NCBI RefSeq assembly: GCF_963668165.1
Contig: NZ_OY764209.1
Location: 2,046,001 to 2,110,000, forward strand
Reading direction: 5' to 3'
Source of the DNA: Marispirochaeta sp.
GTDB taxonomy: Bacteria > Spirochaetota > Spirochaetia > JC444 > Marispirochaetaceae
Length of the DNA: 64,000 bases
The first letter of the stretch is position 1. Each line of letters begins with the position of its first letter. This document shows positions 44,907 through 53,556 of this stretch, one piece after another. The notes under the pieces are model-generated. The model made no database searches, had not been told where the DNA came from, and saw only the letters and a program-made list of their open reading frames with translations. Position numbers and translations under genes: made by a program.

Positions 44907-45648
44907 GTAACCTCACATTCCCCAGCACGGCGGCAGCCAGAATCCGCCCATTGCGCTTTACCACATAATCTACTTCAAATCCTGCACGTAACAGCTCTTG
45001 CCGTTTCTCTTCCGCCGATCCTTTCCTGCTGAGAATTTCATACAGCTTCGGTGCCGTGCGTCGGTATTCCGCCGTCAGCCGGGCATTTCGACTGCTCATG
45101 GCAAGGCCGTCATCTTCGCGGACCAGGGGACAGGGAATAATCTCGGTATCCAGAAAGAACGTCCGGGCCATATCTCTGACCAGCAGATACTGCTGCCAGT
45201 CCTTCTCTCCGAAATAGGCGCGATGAGGGTGGATAATGTTCAGCAGCTTCATGACGACTGTCAGCACGCCGTCGAAATGTCCAGGGCGATGAGCTCCTTC
45301 CATTTCGCGGCTCATCTTGTTCTCACTGATTCGATAGCGGTAGGTATCGGCGTAGATCTCATCGTAAGCGGGAAGAAAGAGCAGGTCTACGCCGGCGTTT
45401 CTTAAAGCTTCCTGGTCAGAATCGTAGTTTTGGGGGTAGTTTTGCAGATCCTCCCGGTCGTCGAACTGGGTGGGATTCACGAAGATACTCACCGCGACGC
45501 GGAGGTTCTCCTGCTTTGCACGTTCGACCAGGCTTAAATGTCCACGGTGAAGAGCTCCCATGGTGGGAACAAAACCCAGCTGTTCTCCGGCGGCCCGAAC
45601 TGCCCGGCAAAAATCTTGTGTTTTCGTGGCCTTCTGTAACACTTTCAT
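44884..45648 (-). CDS. panC: Pantothenate synthetase
   Basis: A 254-residue PanC. GFVPTMGALHRGHLSLV has the HIGH-like GALHRGH motif. SIFVNPTQF, YFGEKDWQQY and MSSRNARL (KMSKS-like) complete the nucleotidyl-transferase site. It condenses pantoate with beta-alanine using ATP. ATG at 45648 has GGAG upstream; a GTG at 45660 inside panB is the longer option. The stop overlaps the coaC start by about 20 bases. Confidence 0.95.
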   Translation of the reverse strand: MKVLQKATKTQDFCRAVRAAGEQLGFVPTMGALHRGHLSLVERAKQENLRVAVSIFVNPTQFDDREDLQNYPQNYDSDQEALRNAGVDLLFLPAYDEIYADTYRYRISENKMSREMEGAHRPGHFDGVLTVVMKLLNIIHPHRAYFGEKDWQQYLLVRDMARTFFLDTEIIPCPLVREDDGLAMSSRNARLTAEYRRTAPKLYEILSRKGSAEEKRQELLRAGFEVDYVVKRNGRILAAAVLGNVRLLDNVPAN

Positions 45649-45650
45649 GG

Positions 45651-46436
45651 TCAGTACCACTCCGCTGATGCCGGGAAACTGCCGGCAAGGACTTCGCGGT
45701 GATAATCGTTAAGGGCATTAATGACAAGTTCCGCTCCGTTGAGGAAATTGCGCACGAACTTCGGCTTGAATCCCTTGGTAAGACCCAATAGATCCTGTAA
45801 AACAAGCACCTGCCCGTCTGTCCCGGCGCCCGCTCCGATACCGATTACTGGAATCCGAAGGCTGCTGCTGATTTGTTGTGCCGCTTTCTCCGGTACAGCT
45901 TCCAGCACCAGCGAGAAAGCCCCCGCCTCCTCGAGATCTCGGGCATCGTTGAGCAGGCGGAGGATTTCTTCGTCGCAGCGCCCCTGGACCCTGAAACCGC
46001 CGAGGGCGTTAACCGCCTGGGGGGTGAGCCCTATATGTCCCATCAGGGGTACCCCCGATGCGATAATATGCCGAACGGTCTCGATGTTTCCGCCGGCCCC
46101 TTCCAGCTTCACCGCGTTGGCGCCGGCGCGCATAAGTTTTCCAACATTTTTCATTGTTTCAGTCAGCCCACTGCGATACGAAAGAAAGGGCATATCGCCG
46201 ATGATGAACTTATCGGGCAGAGCTCTGCGAACCGCGGCGGTATGGGCGGCCATAAGGTCGATATCCGCCGGCAGGGTGGAATTGTGACCGTACAGCGTCA
46301 TCGCTATACTGTCGCCTACCAGAACGCAATCCACATTCGATTCCGACACGAGCGCTGCGCTCCAACTGTCGTAGCAGGTCACCATGCTGATCCGCACGCC
46401 TCCGGCCTTCTTTTTTTGGAAATCTTGTATTTTCAC
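45651..46436 (-). CDS. panB: Ketopantoate hydroxymethyltransferase
   Basis: A 261-residue PanB. VTCYDSWSAALV, LVGDSIAMTLYGH, GDMPFLSY, KLEGAG and IPVIGIGAGAGTDGQVLVLQDLLG are the conserved metal- and substrate-binding blocks. It transfers a hydroxymethyl group from methylene-tetrahydrofolate to ketoisovalerate. A GTG start follows AAGGAGAAGCT. It is the first gene of panB-panC-coaC-coaB-coaX-panD. PanE, which reduces ketopantoate, is not in the window. Confidence 0.95.
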   Translation of the reverse strand: MKIQDFQKKKAGGVRISMVTCYDSWSAALVSESNVDCVLVGDSIAMTLYGHNSTLPADIDLMAAHTAAVRRALPDKFIIGDMPFLSYRSGLTETMKNVGKLMRAGANAVKLEGAGGNIETVRHIIASGVPLMGHIGLTPQAVNALGGFRVQGRCDEEILRLLNDARDLEEAGAFSLVLEAVPEKAAQQISSSLRIPVIGIGAGAGTDGQVLVLQDLLGLTKGFKPKFVRNFLNGAELVINALNDYHREVLAGSFPASAEWY

Positions 46437-46804
46437 AGCTTCTCCTTAAAACTCCGGCGGATCCCTTCGTTAAAGGAGGGATATACCGGGTTTCTTCACC
46501 GAAGTCGCGGAGAATTTGATATGAGACAGACCACCCTGTCATTGATACGCTGAGTTTCGTACACTGATCACCGTGTTGCTCAAGGGGACCAGTGTTATCA
46601 GAGGGCCGCTTTCTGACCTTACTTCTACTAAACGCTTTAGGGTACCTGTCATCAAACCGATCAAGTCCGCTCTTCAGTAATCGTTTGCCGCACAGCACTC
46701 TCTGAGCCCGTTGCCGTCGTCGAATGACGATCGCCACGGAACGTACGACACCGTGATTGTAGCCTGACATTGCTCCGAGGTCAATGTCAGGAGCAATGGT
46801 TAGG
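46437..46804. other. Intergenic region upstream of panB and left of the insertion sequence
   Basis: About 370 bases with the panB ribosome site at the left edge and no gene I can support. A minus-strand frame is open across it but has no recognisable product. At the right end two overlapping inverted repeats can form alternative hairpins: TGACATTG/CAATGTCA (46765-46772 with 46782-46789) and CATTGCTCC/GGAGCAATG (46768-46776 with 46790-46798). The panB promoter should lie here but could not be assigned with confidence. Confidence 0.4.
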
Positions 46805-48041
46805 TAGTGTCCCAAACCGTGGGGATGATTTGAAGCAAACTCCTTGTATCGCTGGTATTTACCAGTAGATCCGCGAAAAAAAGGAGTTGCAAGCATGTTT
46901 CGTCCCCCATTTTGTCCCAACAGGGACTGTCAGAATCACCCTTCCGACCAATCTGTCACCGGTTGGTATGTAAAAAACGGCAGTTACCAATCCCGCCTCT
47001 TTGGAAAAATCCAGCGTTTCCACTGCAAACACTGCGGTGCAGGCTTCTCTTCCCAAACCTTCAGCATCGATTTTTTTGCAAAGAGAAAACTTCCCTACCG
47101 AACAATCTTCTCCCATCTCTTTACCTCCTCCGGAATCCGGGATACCGCGCGCATTCTGAAGGTCTCGCCGACAACAATCACCAACCGCATCAGCAGGCTT
47201 GCACGGCAGGCAATCGCCATCCACGCCTCCTTGTCTGCAGAACTCCATTTAACCGAAGATCTGGCAGCCGACGGATTTGAAAGCTTTGTTCTGTCCCAGT
47301 ACTTTCCCAATAATATAAACCTTCTGGTTGGAAAGGAATCCCAGTTCTGGTTCTCCTTGGACTATGCCCATTTGCGGAGAAAGGGACGCATGACCGAGTA
47401 TCAGAAAAAACGAAACATACAAATGCAGGCCAGGTTCAACCTGCATCGGAGAAGTATTTATCGATCATTCCAGGAGTTAGTGCGTGTATGTCTCGATTTG
47501 CAGGAGCAAAGTGCCTGTTCCAGTGTTCAGCTCTTTACTGATGAGCATCTGCAGTATGCTAAAGTGTATCGTGATCTTACTGCCGAAGACCAAAAGCGCA
47601 TACACCACCGGCGAATCAGCTCAAAATTACCCCGGACACTGCGGAATGATCTATTCAGTGTCAATTATCTTGACCGGGAAATACGAAAGGACAGTGCAGA
47701 TCATACCCGGGAGACAGTCCGGTTTGCCCGCAATGCGTCCGACTGCATGGAGCGACTTGCCATCTACCGCTTGTACCACAACTACTGCAAACCTTATCGG
47801 ATAGCGAAGCAGGGAGACAACACCATAACCCACGCAGAACGAGCGGGGATTCTTGCACAGCGGATCAAAAGTGAGATGAAAACGCTGTTCACCCGGCGGC
47901 GGTTCTTCAGCAGAATGTGTCGGATGTCTTCCAGCGACAGAATGATATGGCTGCGCAGCATTGTGACTCCCATGAAGATTACGGCAGAGTATCTTCCGGC
48001 CTATGCGTATTCGTAAAATATCCCCACGGTTTGGGACACTA
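46805..48041. mobile_element. Insertion sequence with perfect 22-bp terminal repeats
   Basis: The left end TAGTGTCCCAAACCGTGGGG(AT) at 46805-46826 is repeated inverted at 48020-48041 without mismatch, giving a 1237-base element with one transposase gene. No exact target duplication is visible: left flank ends GGTTAGG, right flank starts TACAACGG. Perfect ends and an intact gene suggest recent movement. It lies between the panB and GntR regulator regions and interrupts no recognisable gene. Confidence 0.85.
46895..48016 (+). CDS. Transposase with N-terminal zinc ribbon and HTH
   Basis: A 373-residue protein. It opens with a CPNRDC...FHCKHCGAGF zinc ribbon (about 6-50), then a helix-turn-helix SGIRDTARILKVSPTTITNRI (about 75-100), an InsA-like order. 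The C-terminal part has candidate acidic residues in DLAADGFESFV and FTDEHLQYAK but I cannot assign a DDE triad with certainty. The family may be IS1-related or an unclassified one. AAGGAG precedes ATG 46895, making the in-frame 46844 start unlikely. Confidence 0.75.
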   Translation: MFRPPFCPNRDCQNHPSDQSVTGWYVKNGSYQSRLFGKIQRFHCKHCGAGFSSQTFSIDFFAKRKLPYRTIFSHLFTSSGIRDTARILKVSPTTITNRISRLARQAIAIHASLSAELHLTEDLAADGFESFVLSQYFPNNINLLVGKESQFWFSLDYAHLRRKGRMTEYQKKRNIQMQARFNLHRRSIYRSFQELVRVCLDLQEQSACSSVQLFTDEHLQYAKVYRDLTAEDQKRIHHRRISSKLPRTLRNDLFSVNYLDREIRKDSADHTRETVRFARNASDCMERLAIYRLYHNYCKPYRIAKQGDNTITHAERAGILAQRIKSEMKTLFTRRRFFSRMCRMSSSDRMIWLRSIVTPMKITAEYLPAYAYS

Positions 48042-48165
48042 TACAACGGTTACAAGAGAAAACAAGCTTGAGCACCAGGGATGCGGGCCGAAAAAAAAGA
48101 TGATAAATGCTGCCGATGTTACGCTGACTACGTGAAGGGAATCTGGACATATTCTCAGTTATCCG

Positions 48166-48185
48166 TTAAAACTGTTTTAACAGTT
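48166..48185. promoter_or_regulatory. Overlapping palindromes upstream of the GntR gene (possible operator)
   Basis: TTAAAA-CTG-TTTTAA (48166-48180) and AACTGTT-TT-AACAGTT (48170-48185) overlap, 28 bases before the regulator start. Dyads at this place are typical autoregulatory operators of GntR regulators. Binding by this protein is inferred, not shown. Confidence 0.45.
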
Positions 48186-48213
48186 AAACCACGAACTGAT
48201 TTGGTGAAAACAG

Positions 48214-48891
48214 ATGGATATCAGCGAAATTGAACGTCCAAAAACAAAGGAAGAACTCGTCTATGAGCAGCTTAAAGAGCTGATTCTACATAGCGGTATT
48301 CCGGTAAATACCTTTCTTTCTCAGCGCACCCTTGCTGCCAAGGTCGACGCGGCGGTTATTACCGTCAGGGCCGCCCTGAGACAGCTGGAAAACGACGGGT
48401 TGGTGGAAAACATACCCCACTGGGGCGTCCGGGTGCCGGAGGAGACCCCCGCCACGCTGGAAGACCGATACCGTGTGCGGCGTCTTTTCGAGGTGGAAGC
48501 TTCCCGGGAAATCGTCAAGCGCAGATCACAGATTGATCCATCCGATCTGCTGAAGATTGCCTCCCAATGCGACAGGATAGATCTGGATCCTGACGGAGAC
48601 CTCAACGCATTCGGTGATCTTCATTATCGTCTGCACAGGGAGATCGTCGATCTGGCAGGTTCTCCCCTTATGAGCCGGATGTACGAGCGCATCAATCTAA
48701 AAAAGCTCTTTTTCTGGAACGCCCTGCGTACATGGAAGGACGCTTCCACCCGCCACATCGGTGACCACCGGGAATTTGTGGAGGGCCTTTTTTCAGCGCC
48801 GGAAGAAGCGGTAGTAAAAATGCTGGAACAGCATATCAACAGGGGACTGGAGTACGAACTCAGAATGCTGAATTCCCAGGACACCTTGTAA
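48214..48891 (+). CDS. GntR-family regulator, FadR/FCD subfamily
   Basis: A 225-residue regulator. An N-terminal winged helix (about 10-75) with LSQRTLAAKVDAAVITVRAALRQLENDGLV (shown in part: LAAKVDAAVITVRAALRQL) precedes an FCD ligand domain (about 85-215). The FCD metal ligands probably include H residues in DLHYRLHREIV and HIGDHREFV. Such proteins often repress sugar-acid catabolic genes until the ligand binds. The mannonate dehydratase gene starts 21 bases downstream, so glucuronate-pathway control is likely. Confidence 0.9.
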   Translation: MDISEIERPKTKEELVYEQLKELILHSGIPVNTFLSQRTLAAKVDAAVITVRAALRQLENDGLVENIPHWGVRVPEETPATLEDRYRVRRLFEVEASREIVKRRSQIDPSDLLKIASQCDRIDLDPDGDLNAFGDLHYRLHREIVDLAGSPLMSRMYERINLKKLFFWNALRTWKDASTRHIGDHREFVEGLFSAPEEAVVKMLEQHINRGLEYELRMLNSQDTL

Positions 48892-48912
48892 GAATCATAG
48901 GAGAAAGAAACA

Positions 48913-50127
48913 GTGAGCATGGAACAGACCTGGAGATGGTACGGACCGGATGATCCGGTAAGCCTGAGTGATATTCGCCAGGCCGGCGCGACAGGGATAG
49001 TGACGTCTCTGCAGGATATCCTCATCGGCGATGTGTGGCCCCTGGAGGCCCTGCAGGAGCGGAAACGGATGATAGAGTGGGATGACAGCCTCAGTCCCCC
49101 GCGAAACCGGGGTCTCAGCTGGTCGGTGGTGGAGAGCATTCCCGTCCACGAGGATATCAAGCTTGGACTTCCCGAGCGCGAAAGATACATCGAGAATTAC
49201 AAGCAGAGTATTCGTAATGTGGGGGCGATCGGGGTGAAGACGGTCTGTTATAACTTTATGCCGGTGCTGGACTGGACCAGGACGGACCTTGAGTTTGAAC
49301 TCGAAGACGGTTCCCTGGCCCTTCGCTTCGATGTGGATGCCTTTGCGGCTTTCGACCTGTTTATGCTTAAAAGGCCCGGTGCAGCGAGTGAGTACAGCGA
49401 AGAACGGCAGCAGGCGGCCTGGGAATACTTTGAAAAGATGACGCAGGAGCAGAAGGAGGTTCTGCAGCGTAATATCATCGCCGGTCTTCCCGGTGGACAG
49501 GAGGGGTACTCCCTGGCTCAGTTTCAGGAAAGGCTCAATGCCTACCGGAACGTGGACGATGCCGCCCTTCGCAGTAACCTGGCCTATTTTCTACAGCAAA
49601 TAGTGCCGGTGGCCATAGAGTCGGATGTGAAGCTGGCGATCCATCCCGATGATCCCCCTTATCCCCTCTTCGGTCTGCCCCGCATTGTCAGCACGGAGGA
49701 TGATTTACGTCAGATCCTGAGTGTGTACGACACTGTTTACAACGGTTTTACCCTCTGCACAGGATCCTACGGGGTACGCGCCGATAATGATCTGGTTCAT
49801 ATAGTGGAGAAGTACGGTTCAAAGCTCAATTTCGCCCACCTGCGCAGCACCCAGCGGGAGCCGGACGGGAGCTTCTTTGAGGCAGCCCATCTGCAGGGAA
49901 ACGTGGATATGTTCCGGGTCATGCGGGCCATACTGAAAGAGGAAAAACTGCGCATCGCCCTGGGACGGCGGGATCCCCATATCCCCATGCGGGCCGATCA
50001 CGGGCACACCATTCTCGATGACCTGGACAAGAAGACAAATCCCGGTTATTCCGCCATCGGGCTCTTACGGGGTATGGCGGAGCTGCGGGGACTGGAACTG
50101 GGGCTCGAACGCAGCGGGGTGAACTGA
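48913..50127 (+). CDS. uxuA: Mannonate dehydratase
   Basis: A 404-residue UxuA. It begins [24 protein letters not shown] and contains [32 protein letters not shown] and [13 protein letters not shown], the metal- and substrate-binding blocks of the TIM-barrel family. It dehydrates D-mannonate to 2-keto-3-deoxygluconate in glucuronate breakdown. GTG at 48913 follows AGGAG at 9 bases; ATG at 48919 is an alternative. No other uxu or kdg gene is present in the window. Confidence 0.94.
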   Translation: MSMEQTWRWYGPDDPVSLSDIRQAGATGIVTSLQDILIGDVWPLEALQERKRMIEWDDSLSPPRNRGLSWSVVESIPVHEDIKLGLPERERYIENYKQSIRNVGAIGVKTVCYNFMPVLDWTRTDLEFELEDGSLALRFDVDAFAAFDLFMLKRPGAASEYSEERQQAAWEYFEKMTQEQKEVLQRNIIAGLPGGQEGYSLAQFQERLNAYRNVDDAALRSNLAYFLQQIVPVAIESDVKLAIHPDDPPYPLFGLPRIVSTEDDLRQILSVYDTVYNGFTLCTGSYGVRADNDLVHIVEKYGSKLNFAHLRSTQREPDGSFFEAAHLQGNVDMFRVMRAILKEEKLRIALGRRDPHIPMRADHGHTILDDLDKKTNPGYSAIGLLRGMAELRGLELGLERSGVN

Positions 50128-50135
50128 ACCTGCTT

Positions 50136-50738
50136 TTACGGGTATTCTGTGAGCAGATGCAGATAGTCCCTGGGGGTGTTCACATTAAAGAATACCCTGG
50201 CCGGATCCGCAAAACGCCGTACCTCGGATTCAGGTACATAATGGGTGTTCACCAGGCTCAGGAATCTATTGACCGACCTGTTGTCTGAGCGAAGGTATTC
50301 TTCCATCTTCGGCAGGGCCGATTGCAGGTAGACTCCAAAGAGGGGCTCGGTAAAGCCCCCATTTTTTGGAACAACGGCATCAAAGGCATCTGTACGGCTC
50401 AACACATGAGCCGCCAGGGCCGTATCGAAAAAGGGCATATCACAGGCGGTGACGAACACAGCGCCCCCGGTCGCCTTGAGACCCGCATGGATACCTCCCA
50501 ATGGACCGGCTCCGGGGAATATATCGCAGACAGTCCGGACCCCGGGTATCCGGAATTCCGCGGAGGCCGGAACGCTGATGATAATCTCCTCAAATCTATC
50601 AGCCATGCGGCTGATGATCTGTTGCAGCAGGCTTGTATCTCCTATCTTGAGCCGGGCCTTGTCCTGACCCATGCGGCTGCTTGAACCGCCGGCCAGGATA
50701 AGCGCGGAAACAGGAATCTCTGCTGGAATTTCTGGCAT
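50136..50738 (-). CDS. mobA: Molybdenum cofactor guanylyltransferase
   Basis: A 200-residue MobA. ALILAGGSSSRMGQDKARL is the GTP-binding signature. CDIFPGAGPLGGIHAGL and VTACDMPFFD carry the catalytic and metal-binding residues, and NVNTPRDY is a common C-terminal block. It attaches GMP to molybdopterin to give the bis-MGD cofactor of DMSO-reductase-type enzymes. The divergent neighbour is such an enzyme, so the two are a functional pair. Confidence 0.93.
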   Translation of the reverse strand: MPEIPAEIPVSALILAGGSSSRMGQDKARLKIGDTSLLQQIISRMADRFEEIIISVPASAEFRIPGVRTVCDIFPGAGPLGGIHAGLKATGGAVFVTACDMPFFDTALAAHVLSRTDAFDAVVPKNGGFTEPLFGVYLQSALPKMEEYLRSDNRSVNRFLSLVNTHYVPESEVRRFADPARVFFNVNTPRDYLHLLTEYP

Positions 50739-50781
50739 AAACAGAGGATACCCTGTAAAGCAGGTCTATGACGATACCGTT

Positions 50782-50810
50782 TTGACGATCCCGCAGTTTC
50801 ATGAAATAAT
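50782..50810 (+). promoter_or_regulatory. Promoter of molybdopterin oxidoreductase gene, leaderless arrangement
   Basis: TTGACG (50782-50787), 17 bases, AATAAT (50805-50810), then 8 bases to the ATG at 50819. No Shine-Dalgarno is visible. Confidence 0.45.
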
Positions 50811-50818
50811 CAGCCCCT

Positions 50819-53050
50819 ATGAACCAGGACGAACGTATCGTAAGCACAACAGGAAACCATAACTGCGGGGGACGCTGTTTGCTGGAGGTCCATGTCCGCG
50901 GGAACCGGGCCCTCCGTATTACCGGCTCCAAACGCCGTTTTGGGCCCGAGGGCAGGCAGCTTCTTCCCTGTGTGCGCTGCGGCAGTTACCTGAAGCGCCT
51001 GTATCACCCGGATCGGCTGAAGTATCCCCTTCGGCGGGTCGGCCGGCGGGGAGAAGGCAGGTTTGAGAGTGTCTCCTGGGACGAAGCCCTGGACCATATT
51101 GCAGGAGAGCTCCGGCGGATTACCGAATCCTGGGGCCCCCAGTCCCGGTACATCCATTACGCCACGGGAATCATGGGCAAACTCGCGGAAAAGGAGTTCT
51201 TCCGGCGTCTTCTGGGCATCTATGGCGGCGGCTACCTGAACTATTACAATTCCTACAGCACCGCCTGCACCGATTATGCTACTCCATACACCTATGGTAC
51301 CGCCTGGACGGGGAGTTCCCGGGAGACCTTGAGAGATTCCAAACTGATTATTCTCTGGGGACACAACCCGGTGGAGACGATTTTCAGTACCGGTACAGCC
51401 TCCTATTTAAAGGAGGCAAAGGCCCGGGGGACCAGAATTATCGTGGTCGATCCCCGCAAATCCGACACCGTCAAGGCTCTGGCGGACCAGTGGATACCCA
51501 TTCTTCCCACGACTGACAACGCTCTGATGGACGCCATGCTGTGGGTCATGATTACCGAAAAACTCTACGATAAGGATTTTGTTCGCCGCTATTGCTTGGG
51601 CTTCGACGAAGAGCAGATGCCGAAGGGAATTCCTCACGGGAACTCCCTGGTCAGTTATATTCTGGGCGATGCTGACGGAATCCCCAAAACCCCGGAATGG
51701 GCCGAAGGCATCTGCGGAGTCCCGGCAAAGGTAATCCGCCGCTTTGCCTGGGAATATGCGGAGGCGAAACCGGCGGCCCTTATTCAGGGCTACGGACCCC
51801 AGCGCCATGCCCTGGGGGAGCAGCCGGTTCGGGGAGCCACGGTGCTGGCGTCGGTGACCGGCAACGTGGGGATTTCCGGCGGATGGGCCTCCGGGGCGGG
51901 GACCTTCAAGCGCTTCAGCCTGGCGTCGGTGCCGGTGTACAACCCCGTTACAGCTTCAATTCCGGTCTTTCTGTGGACCGAAGCCATTACCCGGGGCACC
52001 TTCCTGGGGCCTGGAGACGGGCTGGTCGGCGCGGAGAAGCTCGATTCTAACATAAAGTTCATCGCCAGTCTGGCTGGAAACTGTCTGGTCAATCAGCATT
52101 CGGATATCCGGCGCACCGAGACCATATTGAAGGACGAATCCCTGTGCGAGTTTATCCTGGTAAGCGAGGAGTTTCTCACCTCCAGCGCCATGTACGCGGA
52201 TGTGCTGCTCCCCAGCACCAATTTCCTGGAGCGCATCGATATTACTGCTTCGGATACCCTGGGGGAGTACGCGATTTTCCAGAACAGGGCGGTGGAACCG
52301 GAGTTTGAACGGCGTACCGGCTACGACTGGATCAGGGATATCGCTGATCGGCTTGGTGTGGGGGAGGAGTTCAGCCAGGGACGAAGCTACGAGGACTGGG
52401 CGCGCTATTTAGTGGAGGAGACCCGCAGGGCTGAACCTGATTTCCCATCCTACGACAGGTTCAAGGAAGAGGGAATCTATTATCCTGTCTATGAGAAGCC
52501 CCGTATAGCCTTCAAGGAGCAGATCCGGGACCCGGAAAAGAATCCTTTTCCTACCCCCTCGGGAAAGATCGAGATATTCTCAGAGCGCCTCTATCGGATG
52601 AACAGGCCTGATGAGATTCCCGCTGTGCCGAAATACCTTCCTTCCTGGGAGGGCCCGGAAGATGAACTGACAGAAAAGTATCCCCTGCAGCTTATCGGCT
52701 GGCACAGCAAACGGAGTACCCACTCGACCTTTGCAAACCTCGACCGGGCAGAAAAAACGGAGGCCATGGCAATCTGGATACACCCCCGGGACGCGGAGTC
52801 CCGGGGCATTGCCGACGGAGACACGGTACGAGTATGGAATGACCGCGGGCAGGTGGAACTCCCCGCCCGGGTAACGGAAGACATTCTGCCTGGGGTCATC
52901 GCCCTGCCCCAGGGGGGCTGGTATCTGCCGGATAAAAACGGTGTTGACAGGGGGCCCAGTATAAATACCCTGACCAGGTTTAAGCCGACGCCCCTGGCAA
53001 AGGGGAATTCACAGCACACAATTCTGGTGGAGGCGGCGAAGTCCGTATAG
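50819..53050 (+). CDS. Molybdopterin oxidoreductase, DMSO reductase (DmsA-like) family
   Basis: A 743-residue catalytic subunit. The N-terminal iron-sulfur segment has C16 and C20 (CGGRC) and C51 and C54 (CVRC). The canonical pattern is CxxxCxxxC and CxRG, so the first Cys is lost (Gly12) and an extra Cys may replace it. LKYPLRRVG and FESVSWDEALDHIA, then ILWGHNPVET and IIVVDPRKSDT, are bis-MGD-binding blocks. ATRL-type C-terminal molydopterin-binding region ends in RFKPTPLA. There is no Tat signal, and no DmsB- or DmsC-like gene follows. The substrate is unknown. Confidence 0.88.
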   Translation: MNQDERIVSTTGNHNCGGRCLLEVHVRGNRALRITGSKRRFGPEGRQLLPCVRCGSYLKRLYHPDRLKYPLRRVGRRGEGRFESVSWDEALDHIAGELRRITESWGPQSRYIHYATGIMGKLAEKEFFRRLLGIYGGGYLNYYNSYSTACTDYATPYTYGTAWTGSSRETLRDSKLIILWGHNPVETIFSTGTASYLKEAKARGTRIIVVDPRKSDTVKALADQWIPILPTTDNALMDAMLWVMITEKLYDKDFVRRYCLGFDEEQMPKGIPHGNSLVSYILGDADGIPKTPEWAEGICGVPAKVIRRFAWEYAEAKPAALIQGYGPQRHALGEQPVRGATVLASVTGNVGISGGWASGAGTFKRFSLASVPVYNPVTASIPVFLWTEAITRGTFLGPGDGLVGAEKLDSNIKFIASLAGNCLVNQHSDIRRTETILKDESLCEFILVSEEFLTSSAMYADVLLPSTNFLERIDITASDTLGEYAIFQNRAVEPEFERRTGYDWIRDIADRLGVGEEFSQGRSYEDWARYLVEETRRAEPDFPSYDRFKEEGIYYPVYEKPRIAFKEQIRDPEKNPFPTPSGKIEIFSERLYRMNRPDEIPAVPKYLPSWEGPEDELTEKYPLQLIGWHSKRSTHSTFANLDRAEKTEAMAIWIHPRDAESRGIADGDTVRVWNDRGQVELPARVTEDILPGVIALPQGGWYLPDKNGVDRGPSINTLTRFKPTPLAKGNSQHTILVEAAKSV

Positions 53051-53458
53051 TTACTGCCTGCTCCATTTCTTGACCGTAGCACCGTAGGCAATCGGTGTAG
53101 CATTTTCAAAAACCGCTGTCTTGTAGGCCACAAAGGGGTTCCCGTTGTACATCTGCAGGAAAAGGTTTGTTGCAGGGTTACTGGAAAACTGCTGTGATCC
53201 GACAAAGTTCCAATCCGAAGCTGCAGCGTCCCAGGACATCACACTTGCCTTGTGGATGTTTGATTCACTGTCCCGGAAGGCAAGGTATGGTGTGCCGGCA
53301 TCTACCTGCAGGGACAGATACGAAGCCGACGCCTGGGTAAAGGCGGTCCCGCCAATACGGGACCAGCCGTAGATATCGGATGTGTCCGGGTCCGAAGAAC
53401 AGGCGGACACAAGAACAAGAACAAGCGCGATAATGCCGAACAGGTGGATTCTTTTCAC
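53051..53458 (-). CDS. Small lipoprotein with two propeller-like repeats
   Basis: A 135-residue protein from a GTG start with GAAGGAG upstream. The signal peptide ends in LVSAC, a good lipobox. The mature part holds two repeats of about 50 residues: WSRIGGTAFTQASASYLSLQ...GTPYLAFRD and NFVGSQQFSSNPATNLFLQ...GNPFVAYKT. This GxxxF(S/T)xG...GTPYVAY pattern is seen in longer beta-propeller-like surface proteins. Two units are too few for a propeller, so it may be a remnant or assemble as an oligomer. Function unknown. Confidence 0.65.
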   Translation of the reverse strand: MKRIHLFGIIALVLVLVSACSSDPDTSDIYGWSRIGGTAFTQASASYLSLQVDAGTPYLAFRDSESNIHKASVMSWDAAASDWNFVGSQQFSSNPATNLFLQMYNGNPFVAYKTAVFENATPIAYGATVKKWSRQ

Positions 53459-53556
53459 AATTATTATCTCCTTCACCATTTTCAGATGTCCGGTAATGAT
53501 GAAAAAGATATGTGCTGACCGGAAGTGCTGTTTTTCCCGATATATTCAGTCTTTAG

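Noticed and set aside
46210-46920. 236-codon minus-strand frame running from panB across the intergenic region into the insertion sequence
   Set aside because: It crosses an IS boundary and overlaps panB in another frame. The middle part has no recognisable motif.
46797-48050. Target-site duplication around the second insertion sequence
   Set aside because: The similar GGTTA strings on both sides are not adjacent to the ends and are not identical.
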